Positions 1 to 6,866 of a stretch of DNA of 9,220 bases are shown in pieces. This stretch comes from CADEEN01 sp031389585 (GTDB lineage: Bacteria > Pseudomonadota > Gammaproteobacteria > Burkholderiales > Burkholderiaceae_C), in contig JANMSS010000202.1 of NCBI GenBank assembly GCA_031389585.1, positions 1 to 9,220 on the forward strand, read 5' to 3'. Below the pieces are notes generated by a model. The model did no database searches. It saw nothing but the letters and a program-made list of their open reading frames with translations, and had not been told where the DNA came from. The translations under genes were made by a program, and so were the position numbers. The stretch's first letter is position 1, and every line of letters begins with the position of its first letter.

Positions 1-2
1 GC

Positions 3-281
3 CTGGGCCTGTTGCTGATGGGCTCGACCAAGGCCCTGGCCACCGCCAACTGGTGGTCCATCGCCGAGGTCACGCTGACTGCCGCGGTGGCCATCACTGC
101 GCTGGCCGCGGGCTTCCAGGGTTGGGCCCTGAAGAAGACCACGACGCTTGAGCGCTGGATGCTGATCGTCGCCGGCGTGGCGTTGGTCTACCCCGGCATC
201 GTCGCCGACATAGTCGGCTTCGGGTTGGTGATCGCCGCGCTGGCCATGCAATCCCTGCGCAAAGAACTGAAACCGGCCTGA
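3..281 (+). CDS. TRAP transporter fused permease, C-terminal end (partial)
   Basis: The reading frame is open from the left edge (codon phase starts at base 3) to the TGA at 279-281, so only the last 92 residues are visible. The visible part is hydrophobic, with two or three membrane segments. It contains GFQGWALKK, LERWMLIVAG and VYPGIVADIVGFGLVIA, which resemble the C-terminal DUF3394 region of the 4TM/12TM fused TRAP permeases. Those proteins are inner-membrane secondary transporters that import organic acids with a periplasmic binding protein. The next gene starts 13 bases downstream, which suggests co-transcription and that the transporter feeds the two enzymes that follow. The internal TTG and ATG codons at 12 and 18 are unlikely starts because the frame runs on upstream. 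The substrate cannot be read from this fragment. Family assignment is by remembered sequence style, fairly confident. Confidence 0.8.
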   Translation: MGLLLMGSTKALATANWWSIAEVTLTAAVAITALAAGFQGWALKKTTTLERWMLIVAGVALVYPGIVADIVGFGLVIAALAMQSLRKELKPA

Positions 282-294
282 CCTGGAGCCCATC

Positions 295-1230
295 GTGAAC
301 AGACTGGATGCGTCCGCCACCGGCGTTTACCTGATTACCGTCACGCCCTTCACCGACAGCGGCGCGCTCGATCTGGCCAGCACCGACCGCATGGTCGATT
401 TCTGCCTGGAAGCGGGCGTGACCGGCTTGACCGTGCTCGGCATCATGGGCGAGGCCACCAAGCTGACGGCCGAAGAGTCGCGCGACTTCGTCAAGCAGGT
501 GCTGGCGCGTGTCGCCGGCCGGGTGCCGGTGGTCGTCGGCGCCTCGGCGCCGGGCTTTGCGCCGATGCGCGAACTCACGCAAAGCGTGATGGAACTCGGC
601 GCGGCGGGGGTGATGGTGGCGCCGCCCGGCAGCGTGCGCACCGATGACCAAATCGTCGCCTACTTCGACATGGTCAGCGAAACCGTGGGCCCCGACGTGC
701 CCTGGGTCTTGCAGGACCACCCGGTGTCCACCGGGGTGCAGATGTCGACCGCGGTCATCCTGCGCATCATCAAAAACTCGCCGACCTGCGTCATGCTCAA
801 GCACGAGGACTGCCCGGGCCTGGCCAAGCTGTCGGCGATCCGTGCCGCCGGCGAGCGCGCTGAAGTGCGGCGCGTTTCGATCCTGACCGGTAACGGTGGC
901 GGCCTGTTTCTGCCCGAAGAACTCAGCCGCGGCGCCGACGGCGCGATGACCGGCTTTGCCTACCCGGAGATGATGGTCGATGTATGCCGCGCCCATGCGG
1001 CCGGCCAGGTCGAGCGCGCGCACGACCTCTTCGACGCCTACCTGCCGCTGGCCCGCTACGAGCAGCAACCAGGCATCGGCCTGGCCGTGCGCAAGCACAT
1101 CCTGGCCGAGCGCGGCGTGATCGCCTCCAGCGCGATCCGCAAGCCGGGCCCCAGGCTCTCAGCCGCCGACATCGCCGACATCGAACGCCTGACCGGGCGG
1201 CAGTCCCGCCGTCTGGCACAAATCGCCTGA
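295..1230 (+). CDS. DapA/N-acetylneuraminate lyase superfamily protein (class I aldolase or dehydratase)
   Basis: This 311-residue protein has the length and (beta/alpha)8 pattern of the DHDPS/NAL superfamily, whose members form a Schiff base between a lysine and a 2-keto acid. It starts at GTG 295, with GGAG at 285-288 six bases upstream. The lysine is K169 in CVMLKHEDCPG. The other dihydrodipicolinate synthase signatures are changed: the GTTGE-type loop reads GIMGEATKL (49-57), and the YNxPxRTG segment reads QDHPVSTG (140-147), so the catalytic tyrosine and the substrate-carboxylate arginine are absent. It is therefore unlikely to be the lysine-biosynthetic enzyme. Its position between a TRAP permease and an RraA-family protein suggests catabolism of an imported hydroxy or keto acid. 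That role is inference; the family call is firm. Automatic annotation may label it dapA. Confidence 0.9.
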   Translation: MNRLDASATGVYLITVTPFTDSGALDLASTDRMVDFCLEAGVTGLTVLGIMGEATKLTAEESRDFVKQVLARVAGRVPVVVGASAPGFAPMRELTQSVMELGAAGVMVAPPGSVRTDDQIVAYFDMVSETVGPDVPWVLQDHPVSTGVQMSTAVILRIIKNSPTCVMLKHEDCPGLAKLSAIRAAGERAEVRRVSILTGNGGGLFLPEELSRGADGAMTGFAYPEMMVDVCRAHAAGQVERAHDLFDAYLPLARYEQQPGIGLAVRKHILAERGVIASSAIRKPGPRLSAADIADIERLTGRQSRRLAQIA

Positions 1231-1280
1231 TGTGCACCCCCACGCTCACTTGTCGGCTGGGCCCAGGCTGACTCATCGAC

Positions 1281-1284
1281 GGAG
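1281..1284 (+). promoter_or_regulatory. Ribosome binding site that sets the RraA-family start
   Basis: GGAG lies six bases before ATG 1291 and only three before the competing TTG 1288, so it favours the ATG. Confidence 0.6.
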
Positions 1285-1290
1285 ACCTTG

Positions 1291-2013
1291 ATGTCCGAAC
1301 CGATCACCATGCAACTCGACGCCAAGGCGATCGAGATCCTCTCGCAGGTCACGACGGCCACGCTGACCACGCTGCTGCTGAAGAAGGGTCTGCGCAATGT
1401 CTGGCTTCGCGGCACGAAGCCCTTACGCCCCGGGCAGCCGCGCCTGGTGGCGCGCGCCTTCACGCTGCGCTTCGTGCCGGCGCGCGAAGACCTGGCCACG
1501 CCCGAATCCTGGTCCTCGCCGATCTCGACCCGCGCCGCCATCGAAGACATGCCCGCCGGCTGCATCGCCGTGGTCGACTCGATGGGCGTCACCGACGCCG
1601 GCATCTTCGGCGACATCCTGTGCGCGCGCATGGCCAAGCGCGGCGTGGCCGCATTGGTCACCGATGGCGTGGTGCGCGATGTGGCCGGTGTGCTGGCCAC
1701 CGGCCTGCCGGTCTGGTGCAGCGGCGCGGCCGCACCGCCCTCGGTGGCCGGCCTGACCTTCGTCGCCTGGCAGCAACCGATCGGCTGCGGCGGCGTGGCG
1801 GTGTTCCCGGGTGACGTGGTGGTGGTCGACGACGACGGTGCGGTGCTGATCCCGGCCAGTCTGCTGCCCGAGATGCTCGAACAGGCGCCCGAACAGGAAC
1901 GGCTGGAGACCTGGATCATGGGCCAGGTCGAACAGGGCATGGCCCTGCCCGGTCTGTACCCACCGAACGCAGAAAACAAGGCGCGTTATCAGGCGGACAT
2001 GAAGGCGAAGTAG
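1291..2013 (+). CDS. RraA / 4-hydroxy-4-methyl-2-oxoglutarate aldolase family protein
   Basis: This is a 240-residue protein of the RraA-like fold. I chose ATG 1291 over the adjacent in-frame TTG at 1288 because GGAG at 1281-1284 sits six bases before it. The family core is clear: GIFGDILCARMAKRGVAAL, then VTDGVVRDVAG with D125, R129 and D130 (the metal- and substrate-binding D-x3-R-D of HMG/CHA aldolases), then VVVVDDDGAVLIP near 177-188. Family members are either metal-dependent aldolases/oxaloacetate decarboxylases or, in E. coli RraA, an RNase E inhibitor. E. coli RraA is about 160 residues and lacks the long N- and C-terminal extensions seen here. With the full D/R/D motif and a metabolic neighbourhood, an enzyme is more likely than an RNase regulator. 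It lies 60 bases after the DapA-like gene, probably in the same operon. The substrate is unknown. Confidence 0.9.
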   Translation: MSEPITMQLDAKAIEILSQVTTATLTTLLLKKGLRNVWLRGTKPLRPGQPRLVARAFTLRFVPAREDLATPESWSSPISTRAAIEDMPAGCIAVVDSMGVTDAGIFGDILCARMAKRGVAALVTDGVVRDVAGVLATGLPVWCSGAAAPPSVAGLTFVAWQQPIGCGGVAVFPGDVVVVDDDGAVLIPASLLPEMLEQAPEQERLETWIMGQVEQGMALPGLYPPNAENKARYQADMKAK

Positions 2014-2050
2014 GCCCGCAACGCGCGTTCATACCCCTCGGTCCGAGCGC

Positions 2051-2611
2051 ATGAGACTTGCCTGCCACGCCCTCTTGATCGCCCTGATGGCAATTCCCGC
2101 GACACCGGCGGCGTCGGCACAGAACGATTTTCGGCCCGTGGATCAGGCCGCCACGCAACCCGATTTCTTCACCTTCCGCACGCAGTTGCAGGTGGCGATC
2201 GCGCGGTGCGACATACAGGCTTTGCTGGCGGTCGTGCACAAGGACATCAAGAACTCCTTCGGCGGCACTGATGGCGTCGATGAGTTCAAGCAGATCTGGG
2301 AACTCGACAAGCCCGGCACGCTGATCTGGGAGACATTGGCGCGTGTGCTGGCACTGGGCGGGAGCCTTGACGGCGACGACCGTTTCGTCGCGCCCTATGT
2401 GTTCAGTCGCTGGCCCTCGGGTGTCGACCCCTGCGGCTTTGTCGCCATCGTCGGCACGGGCGTACCCGTGCGCACCGAACCCACGTCGGCGGCGGAGTCG
2501 CTCACCAGCCTGAGCTTCGAGATCGTGCAAGAGGTGCAGACGCAAGCGCCGAGCCAGAAGTGGGTCGCGATTGCAATGCGCGAGGGTGAGGCCTGTCAGA
2601 TCGGCAATTGA
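2051..2611 (+). CDS. Small exported protein with SH3-like region, apparently short at the C-terminus
   Basis: This 186-residue protein starts with a typical signal peptide (MRLACHALLIALMAIP, cleavage likely after ASA near residue 23), so it should be periplasmic or secreted. The mature part begins with an alpha-helical region containing CDIQALLAVVHKDIKNSFGG (residues 53-72). It continues through VAPYVFSRWPSGVDPC to an SH3-like beta region (VAIVGTGVPVRTEPTSAAES). The SH3-like fold normally ends with a Trp strand and a Gly-Tyr-Val strand. Here the Trp is present (KWVAIAMREGEA), but the protein stops a few residues later, so the last strand and any tail are missing. Its stop lies inside the convergent methyltransferase-like gene (16 bp overlap). 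No good Shine-Dalgarno precedes ATG 2051. It lies 37 bases after the RraA-family gene but has no obvious link to that pathway. Function unknown. Confidence 0.75.
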   Translation: MRLACHALLIALMAIPATPAASAQNDFRPVDQAATQPDFFTFRTQLQVAIARCDIQALLAVVHKDIKNSFGGTDGVDEFKQIWELDKPGTLIWETLARVLALGGSLDGDDRFVAPYVFSRWPSGVDPCGFVAIVGTGVPVRTEPTSAAESLTSLSFEIVQEVQTQAPSQKWVAIAMREGEACQIGN

Positions 2612-3411
2612 CGCCAGTTCGGATCCTTCGGCGCGACGTTCTCGGCGTAGCGCGGATGCTCGAAGTCGTGATAGGCGTAGATCTGCGCGTACCAGGCCTC
2701 GTCGCGCTTGCGTGCGCAGCGCAGGTTGCGGATCTGGCAGATCTTGCGCGAGGCATGGCCGGCATTGAACTCGTCGATGGCCAGCAGCTCACCGACGCTG
2801 TCGTTCATGCAGGCGAACTCAGGGCCGACCACGTCATCGAAATAGCAGTGCACGCGCGGCAGGTGCGTCGAGGCCGGGCCCTCGAAGAGTTGCAGCGCCT
2901 GCGTCGTCGAGCTGTAGTAGTCGAGGTCGAAGGCGACAAAGCCGATCGGCGCCGCCTGTGCGCTGGCCAACCAGGCCGGGGCCGTTTCGGCGATATCGCC
3001 CAGCACCAACTGGGCTGTCGTGAGTCGCCGGCGCAGCTTGTCGACATCCATCGCATAGAAGCCGCTGGTCCAGACATGCGGCAGGTCGCGGTAGTCGACC
3101 GGGTCGGGCATGCCCTGGCCGGTGTCGAAGCCGACGACGTCGATGTCGACGCCGAAATGCGCACCGACTTCGGCGGCAATCTTCTCCAGCGCCAGCAGAC
3201 CCCGCCCTCCCGCCACGCCGCACTCGATGGCCGAGATGCGCTCGACACCCAGCCTGGAGGCCAGCTGCGCCGCGTTGTAGACGCCGTAGGCATAGGGCGG
3301 GTAGTCGGGCAGGATGGCCCATTTCATGCGCAGGTCGAGTGACCCGAGCGGAAACTTCTTCCACAGCCCCCGCGCGTACGGCAGGCGAACCAGCTGTCCG
3401 ATCATGTCCAT
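2596..3411 (-). CDS. Class I SAM-dependent methyltransferase-like protein
   Basis: This is a 271-residue protein if it starts at ATG 3411. An open frame runs up to 3498, but that extra part is Arg-rich and overlaps the end of the upstream flavoprotein, so I reject it. GTG 3417 (two codons earlier) and ATG 3405 are also possible starts. Motif I reads IECGVAGGRGLLALE (61-75), with the glycine-rich SAM loop after an acidic residue. GFDTGQGMP (94-102) is the likely second strand. FDLDYYSST (161-169) and CYFDDVVG (189-196) resemble the acidic metal- and substrate-binding motifs of TylF/MycF-type O-methyltransferases. No signal peptide or membrane segment is seen, so it is probably cytoplasmic. It follows the flavoprotein gene by 34 bases on the same strand. 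The substrate is unknown. The fold call is good; the methyl-transfer activity is inferred. Confidence 0.8.
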   Translation of the reverse strand: MDMIGQLVRLPYARGLWKKFPLGSLDLRMKWAILPDYPPYAYGVYNAAQLASRLGVERISAIECGVAGGRGLLALEKIAAEVGAHFGVDIDVVGFDTGQGMPDPVDYRDLPHVWTSGFYAMDVDKLRRRLTTAQLVLGDIAETAPAWLASAQAAPIGFVAFDLDYYSSTTQALQLFEGPASTHLPRVHCYFDDVVGPEFACMNDSVGELLAIDEFNAGHASRKICQIRNLRCARKRDEAWYAQIYAYHDFEHPRYAENVAPKDPNWRQLPI

Positions 3412-3445
3412 GGTCACGCGGCCCTGCTGTGAGACAGTCGCCAGC

Positions 3446-4744
3446 CTACGTCGGCGGCGCCGTCCCCACAATCCCGTGTGCCGCTGCTGTCTGCGCATCC
3501 AGCCACTGCACCGCCCCCCGCCCCGCCACGCGGCCGCTGGCCAGGCAGGCCTGCAGCAGGTAGCCGCCGGTCGGCGCTTCCCAGTCGAGCATCTCGCCGG
3601 CGCAGAACACGCCGGGGCGCGAGCACAGCATCAGTTGCTCATCCAGCGCTTCGAGGCGCACGCCGCCGGCGCTGCTGATGGCCTCGTCGATCGGACGCGG
3701 CGCGGTCAGCGTCAGCGGCAAGGCCTTGATGGCCGCGGCCAGCCGCGCCGGGTCGGCCAGCGCCTCGCGCGGCAGCAACTCGTGCAGCAGCGCCATCTTC
3801 GCGCCGGCCAGGCCCAGCCGGCTCTTCAGGTGCGAGGACAGGCTGCGCGAGCCACGCGGGTGCGCGACCTCGCGCGCCACGCGCTCGGCATCGAAGGCTG
3901 GAAGCAGGTCCAAGGTCAGCGTGGCCTGGCCGTCGCGCGCGATCGCGTCGCGCAGCAACCCGCTGGCGGCGTAGACGAGGCTGCCTTCGACGCCGTAGTC
4001 GCTGAGCACGAACTCGCCCTGGCGTTCGAAACCGTCGCAGCGCAGGACCACCGGCTTGATCGGCGCTCCGCCAAAGCGCTCGCGCAGGTGCGCGCTCCAA
4101 CCCGGCGTGCCGTCGGGCCGCTGTATTTCGAAGCCGCAGTTGGACGGGCGCAGCGGCGCGACGGCAACTCCCTGATCGCGCAGCCAGGGCACCCAGGCGC
4201 CGTCGGATCCCAGGCGCTGCCAGCTCGCGCCGCCCAGCGCCAGGACGGTAGCGCGCGCAGCGATGGCACGCTCGCCCAGCGGTGATGCGAAGCGCAACGC
4301 ACCGGTCTCATCCCAGCCCAGCCAACGGTGGCGCATATGGAAGGCGACGCCGCGCTCGCGTAGCCGGTGCAGCCAGGCACGCAACAGCGGCGCGGCCTTG
4401 AGGTCCTGCGGAAAGACACGGCCCGAGCTGCCGACGAAGGTCGCAATGCCAAGCGCTGCGGCCCAATCGCGCAGCGCGCTCGGCGACAGCAGGTCGAGCC
4501 ACTGCGCCACCTGCGGCGCCCGCGCGCCGTAGCGCCCGACGAAGGCGGGCAAGAGCTCGCCATGCGTAAGGTTCAGCCCGCCCTTGCCGGCGAGCAGAAA
4601 CTTGCGGCCGACCGAGGGCATCGCGTCGAACAGGTCGACTGTGCAACCGGCCTCGGCCAGCACCTCGGCGGCCATCAAGCCCGCCGGGCCGCCGCCGATG
4701 ACCGCCACCGCCAATGCGGTAGTGCGGGCGCGGTCGGTGGTCAT
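3446..4744 (-). CDS. BaiN/HI0933-family flavoprotein (TIGR03862-like NAD(P)/FAD oxidoreductase)
   Basis: This 432-residue protein starts at ATG 4744. The frame continues to a GTG at 4789, but the added residues carry no conserved feature. The N-terminus has the dinucleotide-binding fingerprint VAVIGGGPAGLMAAEVLAEA (residues 13-32), followed by the family hallmark GRKFLLAGKGGLNLTHG (46-62). FVGSSGRVFPQDLKA gives a further conserved block. The C-terminal FAD-closing segment is GVFCAGEMLDWEAPTGGYLL (378-397). Length and motifs match the HI0933/YhiN/BaiN group, in particular the subgroup named TIGR03862 (flavo_PP4765). These are soluble FAD proteins of mostly unknown physiological role; one distant relative, BaiN, acts in bile-acid reduction, which should not be assumed here. 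It appears to be the first gene of a two-gene unit with the methyltransferase-like protein. No clear Shine-Dalgarno is seen. Confidence 0.9.
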   Translation of the reverse strand: MTTDRARTTALAVAVIGGGPAGLMAAEVLAEAGCTVDLFDAMPSVGRKFLLAGKGGLNLTHGELLPAFVGRYGARAPQVAQWLDLLSPSALRDWAAALGIATFVGSSGRVFPQDLKAAPLLRAWLHRLRERGVAFHMRHRWLGWDETGALRFASPLGERAIAARATVLALGGASWQRLGSDGAWVPWLRDQGVAVAPLRPSNCGFEIQRPDGTPGWSAHLRERFGGAPIKPVVLRCDGFERQGEFVLSDYGVEGSLVYAASGLLRDAIARDGQATLTLDLLPAFDAERVAREVAHPRGSRSLSSHLKSRLGLAGAKMALLHELLPREALADPARLAAAIKALPLTLTAPRPIDEAISSAGGVRLEALDEQLMLCSRPGVFCAGEMLDWEAPTGGYLLQACLASGRVAGRGAVQWLDAQTAAAHGIVGTAPPT

Positions 4745-4891
4745 CGAGGCGGCAGTGTGCCATGCAGGCCCGCCGCGGTCGCATGGCACGGCGCTGCGCA
4801 GTCACCGCGTGGGCGGCTCGGTCCCGTCAGCGTGGCCTTGGCCGGCCCACCAACAGGCGACGCCGGCCGCGCGGCACCCGGCAACGCACCG

Positions 4892-5271
4892 GCAGCGCGA
4901 CGCCGGTCCTGGCGCGACTTCGGCTGGCGCACCGCGAGCCTGAGTTTCGTCTTCAGCATGGCCTTCGCCCTGCTTGTCGTGCCGGCGGTGCAGTGCCTGG
5001 GCGCTGAGGGCTTCCCGCTGATGGGGACCGCACCTTGCGACCACGCGGCCATGTCGTGGCCACGCTGGCCTACCTGCGCGACCGCCATGTGGTCAACGTG
5101 TTCGTCTGGCCACGCACGGTGCCGCAAACGCCGCTGCGCAGCGTGCACAAGGGCTTCAACGTGCTGCGCTGGGCCGACGGCTCGATGGAGCACTGGGCCG
5201 TCTCCGACGTCGAGCACAGCGAACTGGAGCGCTTTGCACAGCGCTGGCAGCAGCGCGGCGCGGCGCAGTGA
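4892..5271 (+). pseudogene. Decayed transmembrane anti-sigma factor (frameshifted, N-terminally and internally deleted)
   Basis: Two reading frames together look like the end of the ECF-type transmembrane anti-sigma factors common in Betaproteobacteria. Frame 2 from 4892 gives a basic stretch (RRRSWRDFGWRT), a hydrophobic segment (FVFSMAFALLVVPAV) and then AEGFPLMG. Frame 1 continues with GDRTLRPRGHVVATLAY, HVVNVFVWP, KGFNVLRWADGSMEHWAVSD and ELERFAQRW, ending at TGA 5269-5271. The frames join at the GGGG run 5023-5026, where one missing G would restore FPLMGDRTL. From memory of the family, about 50 residues (the region with an HTVKPWF-like motif) normally separate the membrane helix from the xxAEGFPL segment. 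Here only a few residues intervene, so an internal deletion is also likely. No N-terminal zinc-finger domain and no neighbouring sigma-factor gene is visible. The frameshift alone could be a sequencing error; the other losses could not. Confidence 0.7.
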
Positions 5272-5495
5272 GGGCATAACAACCGGAGGCAAGATCAGGC
5301 CGATCGCGCGGATCGTTGCCGAGCAGGTGCGCGCAAGACCCACCCGGAACCCCCCCGAATCGGGGTCGTGGTGTGTGCGCCAACGCACAGACCTGCTATG
5401 TGGCGACGCGCATTGTCGAGCCTGGGTGTTTTGCACAACGCCCGTCTGCGCGTCTGTGCCGCCACTGCAAGCGCAAGCGCCGCAAAGGATGGCCG
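5272..5495. other. Intergenic stretch with no supported gene
   Basis: This 224-base gap between the anti-sigma remnant and the next exported protein has an open frame, but no recognisable start or conserved-looking product. It should hold the promoter of the gene starting at 5496. I could not identify a convincing -35/-10 pair. Confidence 0.4.
5485..5489 (+). promoter_or_regulatory. Ribosome binding site that sets the start at 5496
   Basis: AAGGA lies six bases before the double ATG at 5496/5499 and fixes the start of the small exported protein, whose frame is otherwise open back to 5316. Confidence 0.6.
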
Positions 5496-5897
5496 ATGAT
5501 GTCTCGCCGGTTGCGCCCCCTGGTCACTGCCGTGTTGGCTGCCGCCATGGTGTGGGCCCAGGCCCAGACGGTCGTACCCGCCGCCGGCGCGTCGGCGCCG
5601 CTGACGGCGAAGCCCGGCCCGCGACTGCAGACGCCCGCCGAACTGCGCGACAGTGCTTCCATGCCGGGTGATTTGCGCCCCGAGGAGCGCGTGACACCGC
5701 AAATCGTCATCCCCCTGCGCAAGGCCGCGCCACTGACGCAGGCCCAGCGTGCCGCGGCCCGGCGTGGCACCGCTGCGTCGTCGGCCGGTATCGACGATTC
5801 GGTGGCGCGTTGCGAGGCCCAGTCGTCAGCGCAAGCCCGCGAGAAGTGCCGCGCGAGTCTCACGAAGAAGGCCCCAGCTAAAACCACAATGACCTAG
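5496..5897 (+). CDS. Small exported protein of unknown function
   Basis: This 133-residue protein begins at ATG 5496; a second ATG follows at once. A signal peptide is clear: two arginines and an arginine-leucine stretch (MMSRRLRPL), a hydrophobic core, and cleavage likely at AQA-Q near residue 24. The mature protein is low in hydrophobic residues and rich in Ala, Pro, Arg and Lys, with a central segment DLRPEERVTPQIVIPLRK that looks like the most constrained part. A pair of cysteines (CEAQSSAQAREKC) lies near the end and could form a disulfide, and the tail is basic. I do not recognise the family. It lies 57 bases before the ice-binding-like gene on the same strand and may be co-transcribed with it, though the latter has its own good ribosome binding site. 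Confidence 0.75.
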   Translation: MMSRRLRPLVTAVLAAAMVWAQAQTVVPAAGASAPLTAKPGPRLQTPAELRDSASMPGDLRPEERVTPQIVIPLRKAAPLTQAQRAAARRGTAASSAGIDDSVARCEAQSSAQAREKCRASLTKKAPAKTTMT

Positions 5898-5954
5898 CAC
5901 CCGCACTGCGTACCGACGTGCGATCCCTCCACATAACCCGACAAGGACCTACCG

Positions 5955-6866
5955 ATGAAATCCCTGCAATTGCTCGCGCCGCTGGTCGTCGCACTGGTCT
6001 ACGTTCCTGCCCCGGCATGGGCCCAGCCCGTGCTGGGCTCGGAATTGTCGAGCTTCGCGGTCCTGGGCGCCGCGGCCGTCACCAATACCGGAGCGACCAC
6101 CCTGACCGGAAATCTGGGCGTCTCCAACAACGCCTCGCTGACCGGGATCACCGGATTCTTCGGAACGCTGGCCAACGAGGGCCCAGGAACCGCTACCGGA
6201 GCCATACACCAAGGTGACGCGTTCGCGATCACGGCGGACGGTCAACTCGTCAATGCGATGACCAGTCTGGGACTCATGGGGCCCGGTACGTTTCTCGGGG
6301 TGGATTTGGTCGGACTCACGCTCGCACCGGGCGTCTATACGGTGGCCGCGGGTGTCAGCAATTTGACGGGAAGCCTCACGCTCGACGGCGGTGGCAACGC
6401 CAATGCGTTTTGGGTCTTCCAGATGGCGAGCACGCTGATCACGTCGCCCGGCTCGTTCGTCGATGTGATCAATACCGGCGCGGGTGCCGGCGTGTACTGG
6501 AACGTGGGCAGTTCCGCGACCCTCGACACGGGCACGACGTTCGAAGGCAACATCCTCGCGTCCGCCAGCATCACCTTCAACGACGCCGTCACGCTTTCCT
6601 GCGGCAGGGCGTTGGCGCACACCGGCGCGGTGACGATGATCGGCGACACCGTCAACGCCGTCGGCTGCATCGGTACCGGCGAGGAGGGCAGCAACGGTTT
6701 GAGCGGTGGCCTCAACGTTTTGGCGGCGGGTGGCATTGCCACTGCCCTTGCCTATTCCCCCGTGGCGGCCATACCGGAGCCCCAAACCTACGCGCTCATG
6801 CTCGCCGGGCTCGGGGTCCTGGGCCTCGTCGCCCGCCGCAACAAGCGGCGCATCGCACAGTCGTAG
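5955..6866 (+). CDS. PEP-CTERM-sorted ice-binding-like protein (DUF3494)
   Basis: This 303-residue protein starts at ATG 5955, with AAGGA at 5943-5947. A signal peptide (residues 1-23, cleavage after AWA) is followed by the DUF3494 / IBP-1-type beta-solenoid domain, about residues 30-238. Family hallmarks are SSFAVLGAAAVTNTGATTLT, NLGVS, GAIHQGDAF, LTLAPGVYTV, GSLTLDGGGNANAFWVFQM, GVYWNVGSSATLDTGTTFEG, NILASASITF and GRALAHTGAVTM. Cys216 and Cys238 could bridge the C-terminal cap. A linker leads to a PEP-CTERM signal: IPEPQTYALMLAGLGVLG followed by the basic cluster ARRNKRR. In such hosts the exosortase (EpsH/XrtA type, not in this window) cuts this tail and releases or anchors the protein at the cell surface. 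Ice binding or adhesion is known for some DUF3494 proteins; activity here is inferred, since many family members have not been tested. Confidence 0.93.
   Translation: MKSLQLLAPLVVALVYVPAPAWAQPVLGSELSSFAVLGAAAVTNTGATTLTGNLGVSNNASLTGITGFFGTLANEGPGTATGAIHQGDAFAITADGQLVNAMTSLGLMGPGTFLGVDLVGLTLAPGVYTVAAGVSNLTGSLTLDGGGNANAFWVFQMASTLITSPGSFVDVINTGAGAGVYWNVGSSATLDTGTTFEGNILASASITFNDAVTLSCGRALAHTGAVTMIGDTVNAVGCIGTGEEGSNGLSGGLNVLAAGGIATALAYSPVAAIPEPQTYALMLAGLGVLGLVARRNKRRIAQS

Noticed and set aside
94..1098. Long open frame on the minus strand opposite the TRAP and DapA-like genes
   Set aside because: It is antisense to two clear genes, is His/Arg/Gly-rich and has no family pattern; long shadow frames are expected at this GC content.
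295..1230. Calling the DapA-like gene dapA (lysine biosynthesis)
   Set aside because: The Thr-Thr loop, tyrosine and arginine that define dihydrodipicolinate synthase are replaced, and the context is catabolic.
1291..2013. Calling the RraA-family gene an RNase E inhibitor
   Set aside because: It is much longer than E. coli RraA, keeps the aldolase metal and substrate residues, and sits with a transporter and an aldolase-superfamily gene.
3314..4285. Plus-strand open frame opposite the methyltransferase-like and flavoprotein genes
   Set aside because: It runs antisense across two well-supported genes and has low-complexity Arg/Ala/Gln composition.
5353..5365. CCCCGA-A-TCGGGG inverted repeat as a terminator after the anti-sigma remnant
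   Set aside because: The single-base spacer cannot form a normal hairpin loop and no T run follows; chance in GC-rich DNA is likely.
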